64,000 bases of DNA. Source: Acidobacteriota bacterium (GTDB taxonomy: Bacteria > Acidobacteriota > Terriglobia > Terriglobales > Acidobacteriaceae). Under the pieces are notes generated by a model that saw only the letters and a program-made list of their open reading frames with translations, had not been told where the DNA came from and searched no databases. Below, piece by piece: positions 8,256 through 18,746 of the stretch (its first letter is position 1; each line of letters opens with the position of its first letter). A program made the translations under genes and the position numbers. The DNA is taken from positions 31,508 to 95,507 of the forward strand of contig JABCZL010000021.1 in assembly GCA_013289685.1 (NCBI GenBank), in the 5' to 3' direction.

Positions 8256-10997
8256 ATGAACTCACCAAAATTCACGTGGCTCACGGCAATGCTGTCGAGC
8301 AGGCAAGCCGATTTCTGCCGAACCGGATCATGCTCTTCCCCATGCGCGGGATCGATTTCCACCAGCCGGAGGACGGCTAAAATCGGCTTCTGGCCCGTTC
8401 TCGTCCTCCTGTGCTTGTTGGTCACTCTGCGAGCCCCAGCCTCAGCCCAGGGCCCCACCCAGGAAACCTGGGCCCCGACCGATCCCAAAGGACTTTGGAG
8501 CGATGGCGGCAACTGGAACCCCAACACCAAGCCGGGCGGCCCCAATGGCAACTTCAACGTCGTCATCCCGCACCTGATTGGCCCGCCGCCGCCCACCATG
8601 GACGTCAGCGCCACCATCGTGAATCTGCAAATCGCCCAAAATGAAACTCTCAACATCACCAACGGAAGCCAACTCACCGTTACGGGCACAAGCGTCGCCA
8701 ACGATGGCCAGCTGCAGATTGACAACAACGGTGGGGGAAGCTCGGGGAGGCTGAACATTTCCAACACCGTAACCCTTTCCGGCACCGGCAACGTGTTCAT
8801 GGGCGCCAGCGTGGCGGCCATTTCGGGAGGTGGGACCCTCATCAGTCAGCAGCTCATTCAGGGCGTGGGCACGATTTCCGTGGCGCTGCAGAACCAAGGT
8901 CCGAACGGACAAATTACCGGGGGAACGCCAACAAATCCGCTATTTCTCACCGGAGCAGTGACCAATTCCGGACTGATCTCGGGCTTAGGTTTCACCACGG
9001 TCGTGTTCCTCAACAACACAGTCCAAAACGGCGGAGGCACCATCAGCGGAGGGCCCGGACAAGTCCTGCTGAATGGCTGCACCATCATTGGAGGCACCCT
9101 GGGCGACGCCACTGCGGTTCCGATCGCCGTCCCGGGCGGCGCCGCTCTTAAGGGAAGAGCTTCCGCAAGTAGAAGCCAGGCCTCCGTCACTCCTCTTACG
9201 ACCCCTACTACACCTCCAGGTGGCACTCCGACCCTTAACGGCGTGACGATAGTCGGGCAGTACTCCGTAGCCAGCGATATGACCCATACCAACGGGACAA
9301 TCCTGGCGGGTGACATCACCAACAACGGGACGATCGTGGTCACCAGCCCTCCCGGCGAACAACCGGCTGTGCTCTTTATTCCCGGGGCAGTCTCAATCGG
9401 AGGAACCGGGCAGCTAAGCGTGGGAAGCCAGAATGCCTCGATTGCCGGCGCCGGCACCCTGACGAACCTCAGCCCGCATGTCATCGATGGAGGCGAAGCA
9501 ACTATCACCGTCACTGATCTGATCAACCAGAGCACAATCAACGGTCCCATTACCATCGCGGTGCACAGCCTGAATAACACGAATGGAATCGTCAACGGTG
9601 CGACTGGGCTGGTGACCATCAACGGGGGCTCGGTGCAGGGCGGTAAGATCGTGGCTGGCAGCTCCTCCGGAGTGACCTTGACCGGAGGAGTGGTCCTTTC
9701 CGGCGTCAATTTCACTGGTGCTGCCGACGGAGTGGTGTTGGCGGTCAATGCCGTCCTGGACGGGCTGATCTCCCCGGACACCATTCAGATCATTATCGAG
9801 ATTGATGACAACGGCGTGCTGGTCCTGGAAGGCGGGGTGATCATACTTTCGCCCGGCGAGATCTTCCTCGACTCTGCCTCTCTTGAATTCACCGCCAGCC
9901 TGATCATCGAAGAGTCCGTCACTGTCAGTGGCACAGGGCAGATGACCACCTCGAACAGTCCCAACAACAAAGTCGCCGGGGCCGCAGGAAAGAAGAACGC
10001 CCTGACCATCAATGTTCCTGCGCTCACCGCCGGCGGCACGATTGGGGATGGCACATTCAATATCACCATCGGCGCGCATACCACCGTCACCAACAACGGA
10101 GGCTATCCGCTCATCTTCGACGTAGGACCGAATAACACCTTCAGGAATCTTGGCACGCTGGTAGAGAACTCGGCCAGCGGGATGATTGAGATCATCGGAA
10201 ATTTCTCCAACTACAACACCAAGACCAATACTCTAGCCGGCGGCACCTATATCCTCGACGGGACGTTCGAATTTCCCAATGCCAACCTGGTCACCAACGC
10301 TGCCAAGCTGACCTTGTCGGGAAACGGCCAGATCCTCAACCAGAACGGCTCCAATGGCCTGTTGAATTTTGCCGACAATAAAGGCACGTTTGAACTGTCC
10401 GGTGACGAGAGCTTCGAAACCCGCGGGACATTCAGCAACCAGGGCAACCTCATCATTTCAAGAGGCAGCACCTTCACCGTCGGCGGCACCAGCACGAATT
10501 ACAACCAGACCGCCGGCACCACCACCCTAGACGGAACCCTGACCGTTCCGGCAGGAGGCCTGACCGACATCACCGGCGGCACGCTGCAAGCTTCGGGAAA
10601 TTTTAACGGAGATGTCTCGGTAGGCAACGCCTCCGGCGCGGTGGCAGCCTTCATCATCGGAGACAGCAAGAAAACGTCAGCCTCGGTCTCCATCGCCAAC
10701 AAATATACCCAGCTCGCCACCGGCGTCATGGACGTCCAGATCGGCGGGACCAGCGCCGGCACTCAGTACAGCGAACTCACCGTGACCGACGCTGTCAAGC
10801 TTGCCGGAACTTTGAACCTAGCCGTGATCAACAAGTTCAAACCACAATTAGGACAGACCTTCACCATGCTCAACGCGCCGTCGGGGATCACTGGCACTTT
10901 CTCGCCCGTGAACGGCACTGTCATCAACTCGAACGAACATTTCGCAGTGAACTTCGACTCAAACAGCATCGTGCTCGCCGTGGAATCCGGGAAATGA
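8256..10997 (+). CDS. Large secreted beta-helix-like repeat protein
   Basis: A 913-aa protein with an AAGGAG Shine-Dalgarno. An unusually long basic leader precedes a hydrophobic stretch (FWPVLVLLCLLVTLRAPASA, residues 45-64). The rest is Gly/Thr/Asn/Val-rich and made of irregular strand repeats such as GTGNVFMGAS, GGTISGGPGQVLLNG and AGGTYILDGTFEF, typical of parallel beta-helix or autotransporter-associated strand proteins. The end (TFTMLNAPSGITGTFSPVNG, then HFAVNFDSNSIVLAVESGK) matches the conserved C-terminal segment often seen in such passenger-like proteins. No autotransporter beta-barrel follows. Inference: a cell-surface or exported structural or adhesion protein. It is convergent with the giant kinase gene (76 bp apart). 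Confidence 0.75.
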   Translation: MNSPKFTWLTAMLSSRQADFCRTGSCSSPCAGSISTSRRTAKIGFWPVLVLLCLLVTLRAPASAQGPTQETWAPTDPKGLWSDGGNWNPNTKPGGPNGNFNVVIPHLIGPPPPTMDVSATIVNLQIAQNETLNITNGSQLTVTGTSVANDGQLQIDNNGGGSSGRLNISNTVTLSGTGNVFMGASVAAISGGGTLISQQLIQGVGTISVALQNQGPNGQITGGTPTNPLFLTGAVTNSGLISGLGFTTVVFLNNTVQNGGGTISGGPGQVLLNGCTIIGGTLGDATAVPIAVPGGAALKGRASASRSQASVTPLTTPTTPPGGTPTLNGVTIVGQYSVASDMTHTNGTILAGDITNNGTIVVTSPPGEQPAVLFIPGAVSIGGTGQLSVGSQNASIAGAGTLTNLSPHVIDGGEATITVTDLINQSTINGPITIAVHSLNNTNGIVNGATGLVTINGGSVQGGKIVAGSSSGVTLTGGVVLSGVNFTGAADGVVLAVNAVLDGLISPDTIQIIIEIDDNGVLVLEGGVIILSPGEIFLDSASLEFTASLIIEESVTVSGTGQMTTSNSPNNKVAGAAGKKNALTINVPALTAGGTIGDGTFNITIGAHTTVTNNGGYPLIFDVGPNNTFRNLGTLVENSASGMIEIIGNFSNYNTKTNTLAGGTYILDGTFEFPNANLVTNAAKLTLSGNGQILNQNGSNGLLNFADNKGTFELSGDESFETRGTFSNQGNLIISRGSTFTVGGTSTNYNQTAGTTTLDGTLTVPAGGLTDITGGTLQASGNFNGDVSVGNASGAVAAFIIGDSKKTSASVSIANKYTQLATGVMDVQIGGTSAGTQYSELTVTDAVKLAGTLNLAVINKFKPQLGQTFTMLNAPSGITGTFSPVNGTVINSNEHFAVNFDSNSIVLAVESGK

Positions 10998-11072
10998 GGA
11001 CTACGTGAATGAGATGTTCTTGAAAGAAAGCGCGAACGACTTGTCGTAGGGGGATGGCGGGCGTTGGCTTGA

Positions 11073-14000
11073 TTACAGGCCCTTCTGGATCAACCAATGC
11101 CCGCCTTTTTTCGTCAGCGTGAAAGTGAGAGGTGGAGGAATGTCGCTGCTCCCACTCCCATCCTTTTGCACCCACTTCAGGGCCTGGCTCACCTTGATAG
11201 TGGCCTGCTCGCCATCTATCTTGAGTTGATCGGTACTCAGTTCCATCGTCACGGAGCTGGCATTCTTGAATTTCGTTTGCGTCGCCTTCTGATGCTCAGC
11301 CGACAATGTCGGATACAGCGCCACCAGAGCATTCAAATCGCGGTGCTCGTATGCCGCCTTGTAGTTATTCATCAGACTCTGAATGTCCCGCCGGTCCTGC
11401 TCCTCAGTGAGCTTGCGCGCGGCGTCCAGACGGAAGCGCTCAACTTTTTTCTCCGCCAGTCCTCCCGCCGTAGTATTCGGAAATTTCTTGGCAAAGCCCT
11501 CTAGCTCGCTCTCGTTCTGACTTTCATTGACAAGCTTCTCGAGTTTCGTTTCCGCCGGCTGCACATACTTGCCTCCCGCATACTTGTTCAGGAATCCCTG
11601 CAGCGCCGACATGTCGCTGCTGGAACCTAGGCTCGCCCACTCCGTATCCTCAGCGCTCGTCGCCGCCTCCATCAAACCATCGAGCGTCGTCTGACCCGTA
11701 AACGACTGCGACAACGTCCGGGGTTTGAAGTTGTCCTTCGAAAGTTCCAGAGTATGACTGCCCGCCGGAACTTCAAACTTGGCGACTCCAGAATTGTCGG
11801 CCTGGTGCCTGTCGTGACCATCGACCGTCACGAAGGCGTCAGCAGGAAGGTTCCGAACCGTGACCATCACGGAGTGAAGCGGAGGCGAAACGTCGGTGAA
11901 TTTGAATTCCTTGCCGTCGATGTTGCCCGTGTTGCCCGCGGTAAACTTACTGCTAACCGCCGACGACTTGTGTCCATCCAAGGACAGCAGAACTTGGTGG
12001 GGGCCCGGGTCCAATTCATGTGAGAAGCTTCCGTCACTCGCCGTCAATCCCAAGTAATGTCCGTCCGCGAATACCTGGGCGTTCGGCTTCGCATCGCGGA
12101 TCGTGAGCGCCGCCATGGTCGGTGAGAGCTTGAGTTCAAAAGCAACCGTCGTCTCCTCGTCTTTGTTGACTCGAGCCCGCTTTGGTTTGACCGGCAAGTA
12201 TCCGCTCTTCCGGACTTCGATGTTGTACTCCGCGGGGTCAAGAGGCAAACGCAAAATGCCACCCGTCGTAGTTTGCTCCGATTTCTTGCCATTGATCAGC
12301 ACATCGGCTCCGTCGACCCCCGTTTTTACGAGGAGAAAGCTGCCGCCAGGAATCGGAACCAGGTCATAACTTACCTCTGCTCCTTTTGGATTAACCACCA
12401 GCGGTTGTGAGTACGACTGATACCCTTGCAGCTCCGCGTTCAGCTGATAACTTCCCGCTGGCAAGCTCAGCTGGCAGTTAGGAGTCGTGCAGGTCTGGTT
12501 TCCAACCCGCACCTTCGCCCCAGCCGGTCGAATTTCGATATGAACCACATAAGACTTCGGGGTGGAAACCACCTTCACCACGATCACCCCCATAATTAAC
12601 GCGGCGAAGGCGGCCGCCGCAATGATCCATTTACTCGCTAGCGGTGGCCGCTTCTTTCCAGGTTCGAGTTGTGGAACTCTCTGAGCCTGACGCTGCGCCG
12701 GCTCGTCAGCCACCGGAGCTTGAGCACGAGGTTCCTCGACGGGCGCGAAGACTCGAGTCGCCATGCGGGTTTGAGCCCGCTCCACTTCCTGTTCACGCAG
12801 ACCATCGATGGCCGACTGCAGCGTTCCCCTGACGCCCGTGAAGCTTTCCTGAAACTCGCGATCGTCCGCGTGCTTCCCTGCCACCGCTTGCGCTTGCCGC
12901 ATCCGCTTTTCAAGCACAGCGAGGTTCGCACCGCCAATCGCATCCGCCAGTTTCGCAAGTTCCCCAAGGTCGCGCTCGCGCAGGCGTTTGAGTTCATCGG
13001 CCTGCTTTTGTTGTTCGAGCCGTCTTTTCTCTTCCGCCTTTTTCTGCTTCACCGCAACTTTGGCGGCTTCGAGCAGGGACTGCAACTGCGGATTCTTGCC
13101 CAGGCTCTTGAGCGCGGCTTCCACCGCCTGGACCGCTTCATCTGGCTTCCCACTATCGAGCAACGACTGAGCTCGACTCGTCTCGGATTCCAGCCGGGCG
13201 CGCCGTTTTTCAGCTTCTTCCCGCTCGGCCTTCTCCTGCGCCAACTTTCCTTTACCGGCTGAGAGCTGGGAGCGCAACTCTTCGCTCTCCGGATACAGCT
13301 GAACCGCTTTTTCCAAAACTTCGCAGGCCTTCTCGGTCTGGTTCGCCTTCAGAAGGCGCTTGGCACTCTCCACCTCAGCCGCGATTCGCTCTCGGCGAAT
13401 CTGCGCTTCGCGCGCCGCTTTGGCCTGCTCTTCGCGCTCCTGTTTCAGCCGCTGCTGGGCCGCAGCCAGCAGAGATTGCAACTCCGCGCTCTCCGGAAAT
13501 TCACGCGCAGAATTTTGGATCGCTTCCACGGCATCTTGCGCTCGGTTGGACTCCATCCACTTGCGAGCCGCCGTAATCCGGTTCTCGATCTCTCTGCGCC
13601 TCCGGGCAGCCGCTTCCTCGGCGCGAGCCTTCTCTTCCTTCTCGCGGACCAGGCGTTGGCTCGCCGCATCCAACTGCACTTTGAGTTCTTGACTCTGCGG
13701 AAACTTTTCGACTGCCTGTTCCAGGCTCGCCACCGCTTGCGCCGTCTGCCCGGAATCCAAAAGCAGGCGGGACGCTCCAATCTCCTTGCTGATTTCCGCT
13801 TGCAGGCGGCGGGCCTCCTGCTCAGCTTTTTCCCGTTCCGCCTGTTCCACTGCCAGTTGCCGCTGCGCATCTTGCAGTTTTGTTATGAGCTCGTCACTGT
13901 CCGGATAATTTCGCAGCGTCTGCTGCAGAGTGGAAATCGCCCGGCTGGTTTGTGCAGAATTCAACAGTTGCTGCGCCGAGGCGATTGCCTTCTCGATTTC

Positions 14001-17000
14001 GCTTCGCCGGCGCCGCTCCGCTTCCACCCTCTGCCGTTCGGCCTGTTCCTCGGTGAGGCGTCGTTTGGCGAGATCCAGCTGAGTCTTGATCTCGATGCTC
14101 TCGGGGAATCTGCGAAGCGCCTGCTCCAAACTGGCAACCGCTTGAACTGCCTGGTTGGAATTCAATAGCTGCTGCGCCGCGCCGATTGCCTTCTCGATTT
14201 CCGCTCGCTTGAGCCGCTCCGCTTCGATCCTTTGCCTTTCAGCTTCTTCCGCGAAATGCCGTTTGGCCAGGTCCAGCTGAGTCTTGATCTCGGTGCTGTC
14301 CGGAAATCTGCGAAGCGCTTGCTCCAAGCCGGAAATCGCCTGCGCTGCCTGATTGGAATTCAACAGCTGTTGCGCAGCGGCGATACTCTTCTCGATCTCA
14401 GCTCGCTTGAACTGCTCCGCCTGGAGCCTTTGCTTTTCGGCTTCTTCCTCCGCCAAACGCCGTTTGGCGAGGTCCAACTGTGCCTTGATCTCGACGCTGT
14501 CCGGATATCTGCGAACCGCCTCCTCCAACGTGGAGACCGCCCGAGCCGTCTGCTTGGAATTCAACAGGTGCAGCGCGGTGGCGATTGCCTCATCGATTTC
14601 TGTTTGCCGGCGCAGTTCCGCCTGGATCCTTCGCCTCTCAGCCTCTTCCTCCGCAATGCGTTGTTGGGCCAGTTCGAACTGCGCTTTGAGCTTTGGGCTG
14701 TCCGGGTATTTGCGGACCGCCTTCTCCAGGCCCATCATCGCTAGATTCGTCTGCTTGCTCTCCAACAGTTGCGTGGCCCGGGCGACCTCCCGCTCAATGT
14801 CTTCTTGTTTCAGCCTTTCCTGCCGTGCCGCTCGCTCCTGCTCTTCCTGTTGGATCGCCAAACGCTGCCGGGCAATTTCCAGTTGCGACTTCAGCTCTTC
14901 ACTTCCCGGAAACTGGCGGAGTCCTTGCTCCAGCGCTTCCACCGCGCGCCCAGCCTGATTGGAATTCAGCAGCTGCCGGGTGCTTGTGATTTCGCTGTCG
15001 ATCCACGCCTGTCTGCGCCGCGCCTCCTGCTCGGCCTGTTCCCGCCGCGCCTGTTCGGCCGCCACGTAGCCCTGCACCACGCTCCGTTCCGACTTCAGCT
15101 TTTCGCTCTCGGGATAACGGCGCAGCGCCTGCTCCAGGCTTGCCAGCGCGCGGCCAACTTGATTGGAGTCCAACAGTTGCCGCGCAGCCGCGATCTCTTT
15201 CTCGACTTCAGCCTGCTGCCGCCGTGTTTCCTGCTCGAACCGCTCTCGTTCCGCTTGTTCGATCGCGAAGTGTTGCCGGGCAACTTGCAGTTGCGACTTC
15301 AGTTCTTCACTGTCGGGATACTCGCGCAGCGCCTGTTCCAGTTCAGCCAGGGCCCGGCTCGCCTGCCTGGCATCCAGCAACTGCTGAACCTTCGCGCGCT
15401 CCCGGTCGATCTCTGCCCGCTGACGCCTGGCCTCCTGCTCGGCGCGCTCTCGCTCCGCGATCTCCACCGCCAGGCGCCGCTGGGCAAACTCCAGTTGCGA
15501 CATCAGTTCCTGGCTGTCGGGAAAGCGGCGAAGCGCTTGCTCCAGAAGCACCAGCGCCTGGCCGGTTTGCCGCGACCCCAGCAACTGCTGCGAATTCGCG
15601 AGCTCCTTCTCGATCTCTGCCCGCTTGCGGCGTGCCTCTTGCTCGGCGCGATCCCGCTGCTCCTGCTCTCGCTCCAACAAGTCTTCGAGTACGACGACTT
15701 GAGCCTGCAATTCCTGGCTGCTGGGGTAGTGCTGCAGCGCATCCCGCAGCCTCTTCAGTGCCAGTGCGGTTTGCCCCGACCGCTGCAGTTCAGTCGAAGC
15801 CGAGATCTGCATGCCGATGTAGCGCCGCGTTTCCGCCGCCTGGCGCTCGGCTTCTCTTCGCTGCGCATCCTGCCGCGAGATCGTTTCCGTAACCATCGAC
15901 AGCAGCGAGATCAGGCCCGAGTCATCGGGATAGCGCTCCAACGCATCATTCAACACGCCTTGCGCGCGGATTAATTTACCCGACTCCAGCAATTGCCGGG
16001 CGGTCGTCATCTGGCCTTCAATGAACAAACGCCGGGTCCAGGCATCCCGCTGTTTCTCTGCGAAACTTCTCAATTTCAGCAGGCCCAGCTCGTCGGGAAA
16101 CCGCTGCAGTGCGGCGTCGGCCTTGTCACAGGCAGCCGCGTATTCGTCACGGTTCAGCAGGTCTTCAATCTCGCTGCAAGTTTCTTCCAGCGCGCGTCGC
16201 CGCAGTTCGTGTTCCCGGCCGGCCGTCGCAGTGCGCACCAGTTGGTGAACTTCCGCAACCGTACTGTCGACCGCTTCGGCCTGGCGCAAGAGTTCCAGAG
16301 CCGATGTGTAGTGGCGCAGAGTGATCTCTTTGCGCGCTTCCCCCAGAAGGTCGTCGAGCTTCTTCCGCTTGGCCCGCTCGCCAATTTCCTTGGACAGAAT
16401 CGCGTTGAGCGCCTTGGCGGTCGTGTCTGACGGGTCGACACTGAGCGCTTCTTCCACGGCGCGCTTGGCCGTATCCAGGTCTCCTCCGCTGTGCGCCATC
16501 TCCGCCCGGCGCAAAGCGTCGGTCAGCAGAGTGCTCGAGCGCCGCACCGAATTCCGGAACTCGATCAGCTGCGAGTTGGTGCCGTCCAGCCGGACCGCCT
16601 GGTCGAGCAAGGTCAGGGCATCGTCCCACCGCCGGGCAGAGAGCGCCTCCTCGGCTTGCGACCGCAGCAGCCCGACCTGCTCGGCGATTTGCTGTTTCTG
16701 AATCTGGCTCTGCACTTCGCGCAGCAACTCATTGGCGCGCCGGTGCTGTTTGTCCAGTTTCAGAACCTGCTTGAGTTGTTCCCGAGCCTTCGTCCAGTCC
16801 CGCGTCTCCATGCTCACTTCGGCGACGCGGAGACATTTGGCAATCACGTCGCGGCCCAGCTTCTCCTGTACCGATTGCAGTTCGAAGACGAAGTCCTCCA
16901 TCGCCGTGAAGCGGTCGTTGCGGTCTTTCGCCAGCGCCCGCTGGATGATCGTGTCGAGTTCCGGCGGGCAGGGCTGTACGAAGTTCGACAGCAACGGAGG

Positions 17001-17678
17001 CGGCTCCTGCAAAATCTTCGCCAGCGTTGAGGTTGGATCCTTCCCCTGAAACGGCAGAACTCCGGCGATAAACTCAAACAGCAGTACGCCCGTGGAATAG
17101 ATGTCAGAGCGGGCATCGACGTCCAAACCCTGAATCTGTTCGGGAGACATGTAGTACAGGCTCCCGATCACCTGTCCAGTTCGCGTGAACCGCTCATTCC
17201 CCAGCTGAGCGATGCCGAAGTCGACAATCTTCACCACCCCGTCCTTCAGCACCACCACGTTGCCCGGTTTCACGTCGCGATGAATGACCTGCCGCTGGTG
17301 TGCGTAGCCCAGTCCCTCACAGGCCTGGATCATGATGCTTAACTTCTCTGTCAGGGTGAAGGGGCGTTTTTCCTTGATGATCTTCTCGAGACTGTCGCCC
17401 TCCAGATACTCCATGACCAGATACGGGATCCCGTCCTGATCGCCGAGGTCATAGACCGTTACGATGTTGGGGTGCTGGAGTGCTCCGGTGGAGTGCGCCT
17501 CGCGGTAGAAGCGCTTCAACAGCAGGGGATCATCGGAGAATACCGAAGTGACTTTCTTGATCGCGACCATCCGTCCGATCGTCGGATCGACCGCCTTATA
17601 GACCTGTCCCATCCCCCCGTGACCGATCACTTCGATCACTTCGTACTTGCCGATCTTGTTGACTTTGGGCGGAACCAT
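11073..17678 (-). CDS. Giant Ser/Thr protein kinase with repeat array and PEGA domains
   Basis: A 2201-aa single-pass membrane kinase. The PknB-like kinase domain (about 10-270) has G-loop GHGGMGQVYKA (19-29), Lys41, HRDVKPGN (133-140), DFG (153-155) and SPEQ (178-181), so it looks catalytically complete. Residues 270-620 hold divergent TPR-like helices. About 14 repeats of roughly 65-68 aa follow (626-1530), each a TPR-like helix pair (consensus QQLLNSNQ..A...LEQALRRFP) plus a charged coiled coil. One membrane segment (about 1684-1705) leads to about four PEGA-type beta domains and a SnoaL/DUF4440-like C-terminal domain. The PEGA side is presumably extracytoplasmic. No Shine-Dalgarno is visible. 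The N-terminal layout parallels the T6SS-linked kinase at 50888. Confidence 0.9.
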   Translation of the reverse strand: MVPPKVNKIGKYEVIEVIGHGGMGQVYKAVDPTIGRMVAIKKVTSVFSDDPLLLKRFYREAHSTGALQHPNIVTVYDLGDQDGIPYLVMEYLEGDSLEKIIKEKRPFTLTEKLSIMIQACEGLGYAHQRQVIHRDVKPGNVVVLKDGVVKIVDFGIAQLGNERFTRTGQVIGSLYYMSPEQIQGLDVDARSDIYSTGVLLFEFIAGVLPFQGKDPTSTLAKILQEPPPLLSNFVQPCPPELDTIIQRALAKDRNDRFTAMEDFVFELQSVQEKLGRDVIAKCLRVAEVSMETRDWTKAREQLKQVLKLDKQHRRANELLREVQSQIQKQQIAEQVGLLRSQAEEALSARRWDDALTLLDQAVRLDGTNSQLIEFRNSVRRSSTLLTDALRRAEMAHSGGDLDTAKRAVEEALSVDPSDTTAKALNAILSKEIGERAKRKKLDDLLGEARKEITLRHYTSALELLRQAEAVDSTVAEVHQLVRTATAGREHELRRRALEETCSEIEDLLNRDEYAAACDKADAALQRFPDELGLLKLRSFAEKQRDAWTRRLFIEGQMTTARQLLESGKLIRAQGVLNDALERYPDDSGLISLLSMVTETISRQDAQRREAERQAAETRRYIGMQISASTELQRSGQTALALKRLRDALQHYPSSQELQAQVVVLEDLLEREQEQRDRAEQEARRKRAEIEKELANSQQLLGSRQTGQALVLLEQALRRFPDSQELMSQLEFAQRRLAVEIAERERAEQEARRQRAEIDRERAKVQQLLDARQASRALAELEQALREYPDSEELKSQLQVARQHFAIEQAERERFEQETRRQQAEVEKEIAAARQLLDSNQVGRALASLEQALRRYPESEKLKSERSVVQGYVAAEQARREQAEQEARRRQAWIDSEITSTRQLLNSNQAGRAVEALEQGLRQFPGSEELKSQLEIARQRLAIQQEEQERAARQERLKQEDIEREVARATQLLESKQTNLAMMGLEKAVRKYPDSPKLKAQFELAQQRIAEEEAERRRIQAELRRQTEIDEAIATALHLLNSKQTARAVSTLEEAVRRYPDSVEIKAQLDLAKRRLAEEEAEKQRLQAEQFKRAEIEKSIAAAQQLLNSNQAAQAISGLEQALRRFPDSTEIKTQLDLAKRHFAEEAERQRIEAERLKRAEIEKAIGAAQQLLNSNQAVQAVASLEQALRRFPESIEIKTQLDLAKRRLTEEQAERQRVEAERRRRSEIEKAIASAQQLLNSAQTSRAISTLQQTLRNYPDSDELITKLQDAQRQLAVEQAEREKAEQEARRLQAEISKEIGASRLLLDSGQTAQAVASLEQAVEKFPQSQELKVQLDAASQRLVREKEEKARAEEAAARRRREIENRITAARKWMESNRAQDAVEAIQNSAREFPESAELQSLLAAAQQRLKQEREEQAKAAREAQIRRERIAAEVESAKRLLKANQTEKACEVLEKAVQLYPESEELRSQLSAGKGKLAQEKAEREEAEKRRARLESETSRAQSLLDSGKPDEAVQAVEAALKSLGKNPQLQSLLEAAKVAVKQKKAEEKRRLEQQKQADELKRLRERDLGELAKLADAIGGANLAVLEKRMRQAQAVAGKHADDREFQESFTGVRGTLQSAIDGLREQEVERAQTRMATRVFAPVEEPRAQAPVADEPAQRQAQRVPQLEPGKKRPPLASKWIIAAAAFAALIMGVIVVKVVSTPKSYVVHIEIRPAGAKVRVGNQTCTTPNCQLSLPAGSYQLNAELQGYQSYSQPLVVNPKGAEVSYDLVPIPGGSFLLVKTGVDGADVLINGKKSEQTTTGGILRLPLDPAEYNIEVRKSGYLPVKPKRARVNKDEETTVAFELKLSPTMAALTIRDAKPNAQVFADGHYLGLTASDGSFSHELDPGPHQVLLSLDGHKSSAVSSKFTAGNTGNIDGKEFKFTDVSPPLHSVMVTVRNLPADAFVTVDGHDRHQADNSGVAKFEVPAGSHTLELSKDNFKPRTLSQSFTGQTTLDGLMEAATSAEDTEWASLGSSSDMSALQGFLNKYAGGKYVQPAETKLEKLVNESQNESELEGFAKKFPNTTAGGLAEKKVERFRLDAARKLTEEQDRRDIQSLMNNYKAAYEHRDLNALVALYPTLSAEHQKATQTKFKNASSVTMELSTDQLKIDGEQATIKVSQALKWVQKDGSGSSDIPPPLTFTLTKKGGHWLIQKGL
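13030..15840 (-). repeat. Approximately 200-bp tandem repeat array inside the giant kinase gene
   Basis: About 14 diverged units of roughly 195-204 bp encode the helix-pair plus coiled-coil modules of the 2201-aa kinase. Recurrent DNA such as CTTCTCGATTTC and GAATTCAACAGCTG-like stretches marks the units. The repeat pattern explains the many long but non-coding plus-strand frames opposite this region. Confidence 0.85.
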
Positions 17679-17918
17679 TGGCTGTAGGCGACCAGACTCG
17701 CCGGCGGCATAGACACATCACTCGTCGCAAAAAACGCTACCACGGAAAGGCATGAACCCGCCAACGAATGCTCTCGGCGCAAATGGGCTCATTTTCAGCA
17801 TTCTTTCGACGACCAGCACGGGGGAGGGACGCTAATTTCGAAGCAAGCGGTAGACAGCATCGCAAGGCCAACCGCCGGTGGCCAACTCATCAGGTACTAC
17901 TCCATTCCAACCGTCAGC

Positions 17919-18746
17919 CTACCGTTTGGAATTGGAAATCACTTGCAGCAAATTCGGGTCTGCTCCGTCGGCCAGCAGACGGTTTCGCGTGTCCCCGTTC
18001 AGACTGAAATTCACGCCATACGTTTGAACGAGAATCGCCATCCGGTTGTTTGTAATCCAGCCCTTGAGCCCAGTTTCAACCTCAGCGAGAGAGAAGGGTG
18101 AAGACGGCACCGCCTTGTTTTTTGCCGGCTCTTTCGCAGGAACGGGCGACGTAACCGTCGACGTCACCGTCGCTACCGGTTCGGGAACGTGCCAATTTGC
18201 CTCCTGCTTGCTGATCCACCCCTTGTGCAGCATGTCTTCCAGGCTGGCTCGCGACTTGTCCGACCCCGGTTGCCGGGCCGCTTTGCGAAACCATTTCGCA
18301 GCTTCTTTCCGGTTCCGGGAGATGCCGGTCTCCCCATCCCCATCCATATACAAAAGCGCCAGTTCGTACTCGGCGGTGGCATAGTTATGGTCCGCAGATT
18401 TTCGCAGCCATTCCAGTGCCCGCTTGGGGTCCTTTGCAAGGTATGGGGTGAAACCTTTCCGGTACATGACCCACAACGCGTCTTGCGCCCCCGCATGTTC
18501 CAGCACGGCGGACTTCTCCAGCCACTCCATTCCTTGCTTCACGTCCTTGGCTATGCCCTGCCCGCTGATATACGCCTTGGCCAGTTCATACTGGGCCTCG
18601 GCATTTCCTTCTTTGGCCTGCGTTTTGAGGCTCTCGACACTTTGAGCTGGCGCCGGTACCGCAGCGACCAGCGCACCCGCCGCGACGACGCATACCAGCA
18701 TTTTGCAGACCAGAACTCCCCGAACCAGAGGCCGATCAAGATTCAT
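17919..18746 (-). CDS. Secreted Sel1-repeat protein
   Basis: A 275-aa protein with a signal peptide (hydrophobic core MLVCVVAAGALVAAVPAPAQ). About three Sel1-type TPR units follow: AKEGNAEAQYELAKAYISGQ, LEHAGAQDALWVMYRKG with KDPKRALEWLRKSADHNYA, and a third with EYELALLYMDGDGE. A Pro/Lys linker leads to a small C-terminal domain (GLKGWITNNRMAILVQTYGV). Sel1 proteins serve as periplasmic or envelope adaptors. It lies 240 bp downstream of the giant kinase start on the same strand, thus upstream of it in transcription, and could share its transcript. Exact partner unknown. Confidence 0.78.
   Translation of the reverse strand: MNLDRPLVRGVLVCKMLVCVVAAGALVAAVPAPAQSVESLKTQAKEGNAEAQYELAKAYISGQGIAKDVKQGMEWLEKSAVLEHAGAQDALWVMYRKGFTPYLAKDPKRALEWLRKSADHNYATAEYELALLYMDGDGETGISRNRKEAAKWFRKAARQPGSDKSRASLEDMLHKGWISKQEANWHVPEPVATVTSTVTSPVPAKEPAKNKAVPSSPFSLAEVETGLKGWITNNRMAILVQTYGVNFSLNGDTRNRLLADGADPNLLQVISNSKR

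Noticed and set aside
8858..9784. 308-codon minus-strand frame opposite the beta-helix protein
   Set aside because: Mirror of the Gly/Thr/Val-rich repeats; no start site and no recognisable motifs.
14769..15974. 401-codon plus-strand frame opposite the giant kinase
   Set aside because: Open only because the codon pattern of the repeat array recurs; composition (Leu/Gln/Arg runs) follows the opposite strand, and no ribosome binding site is present.
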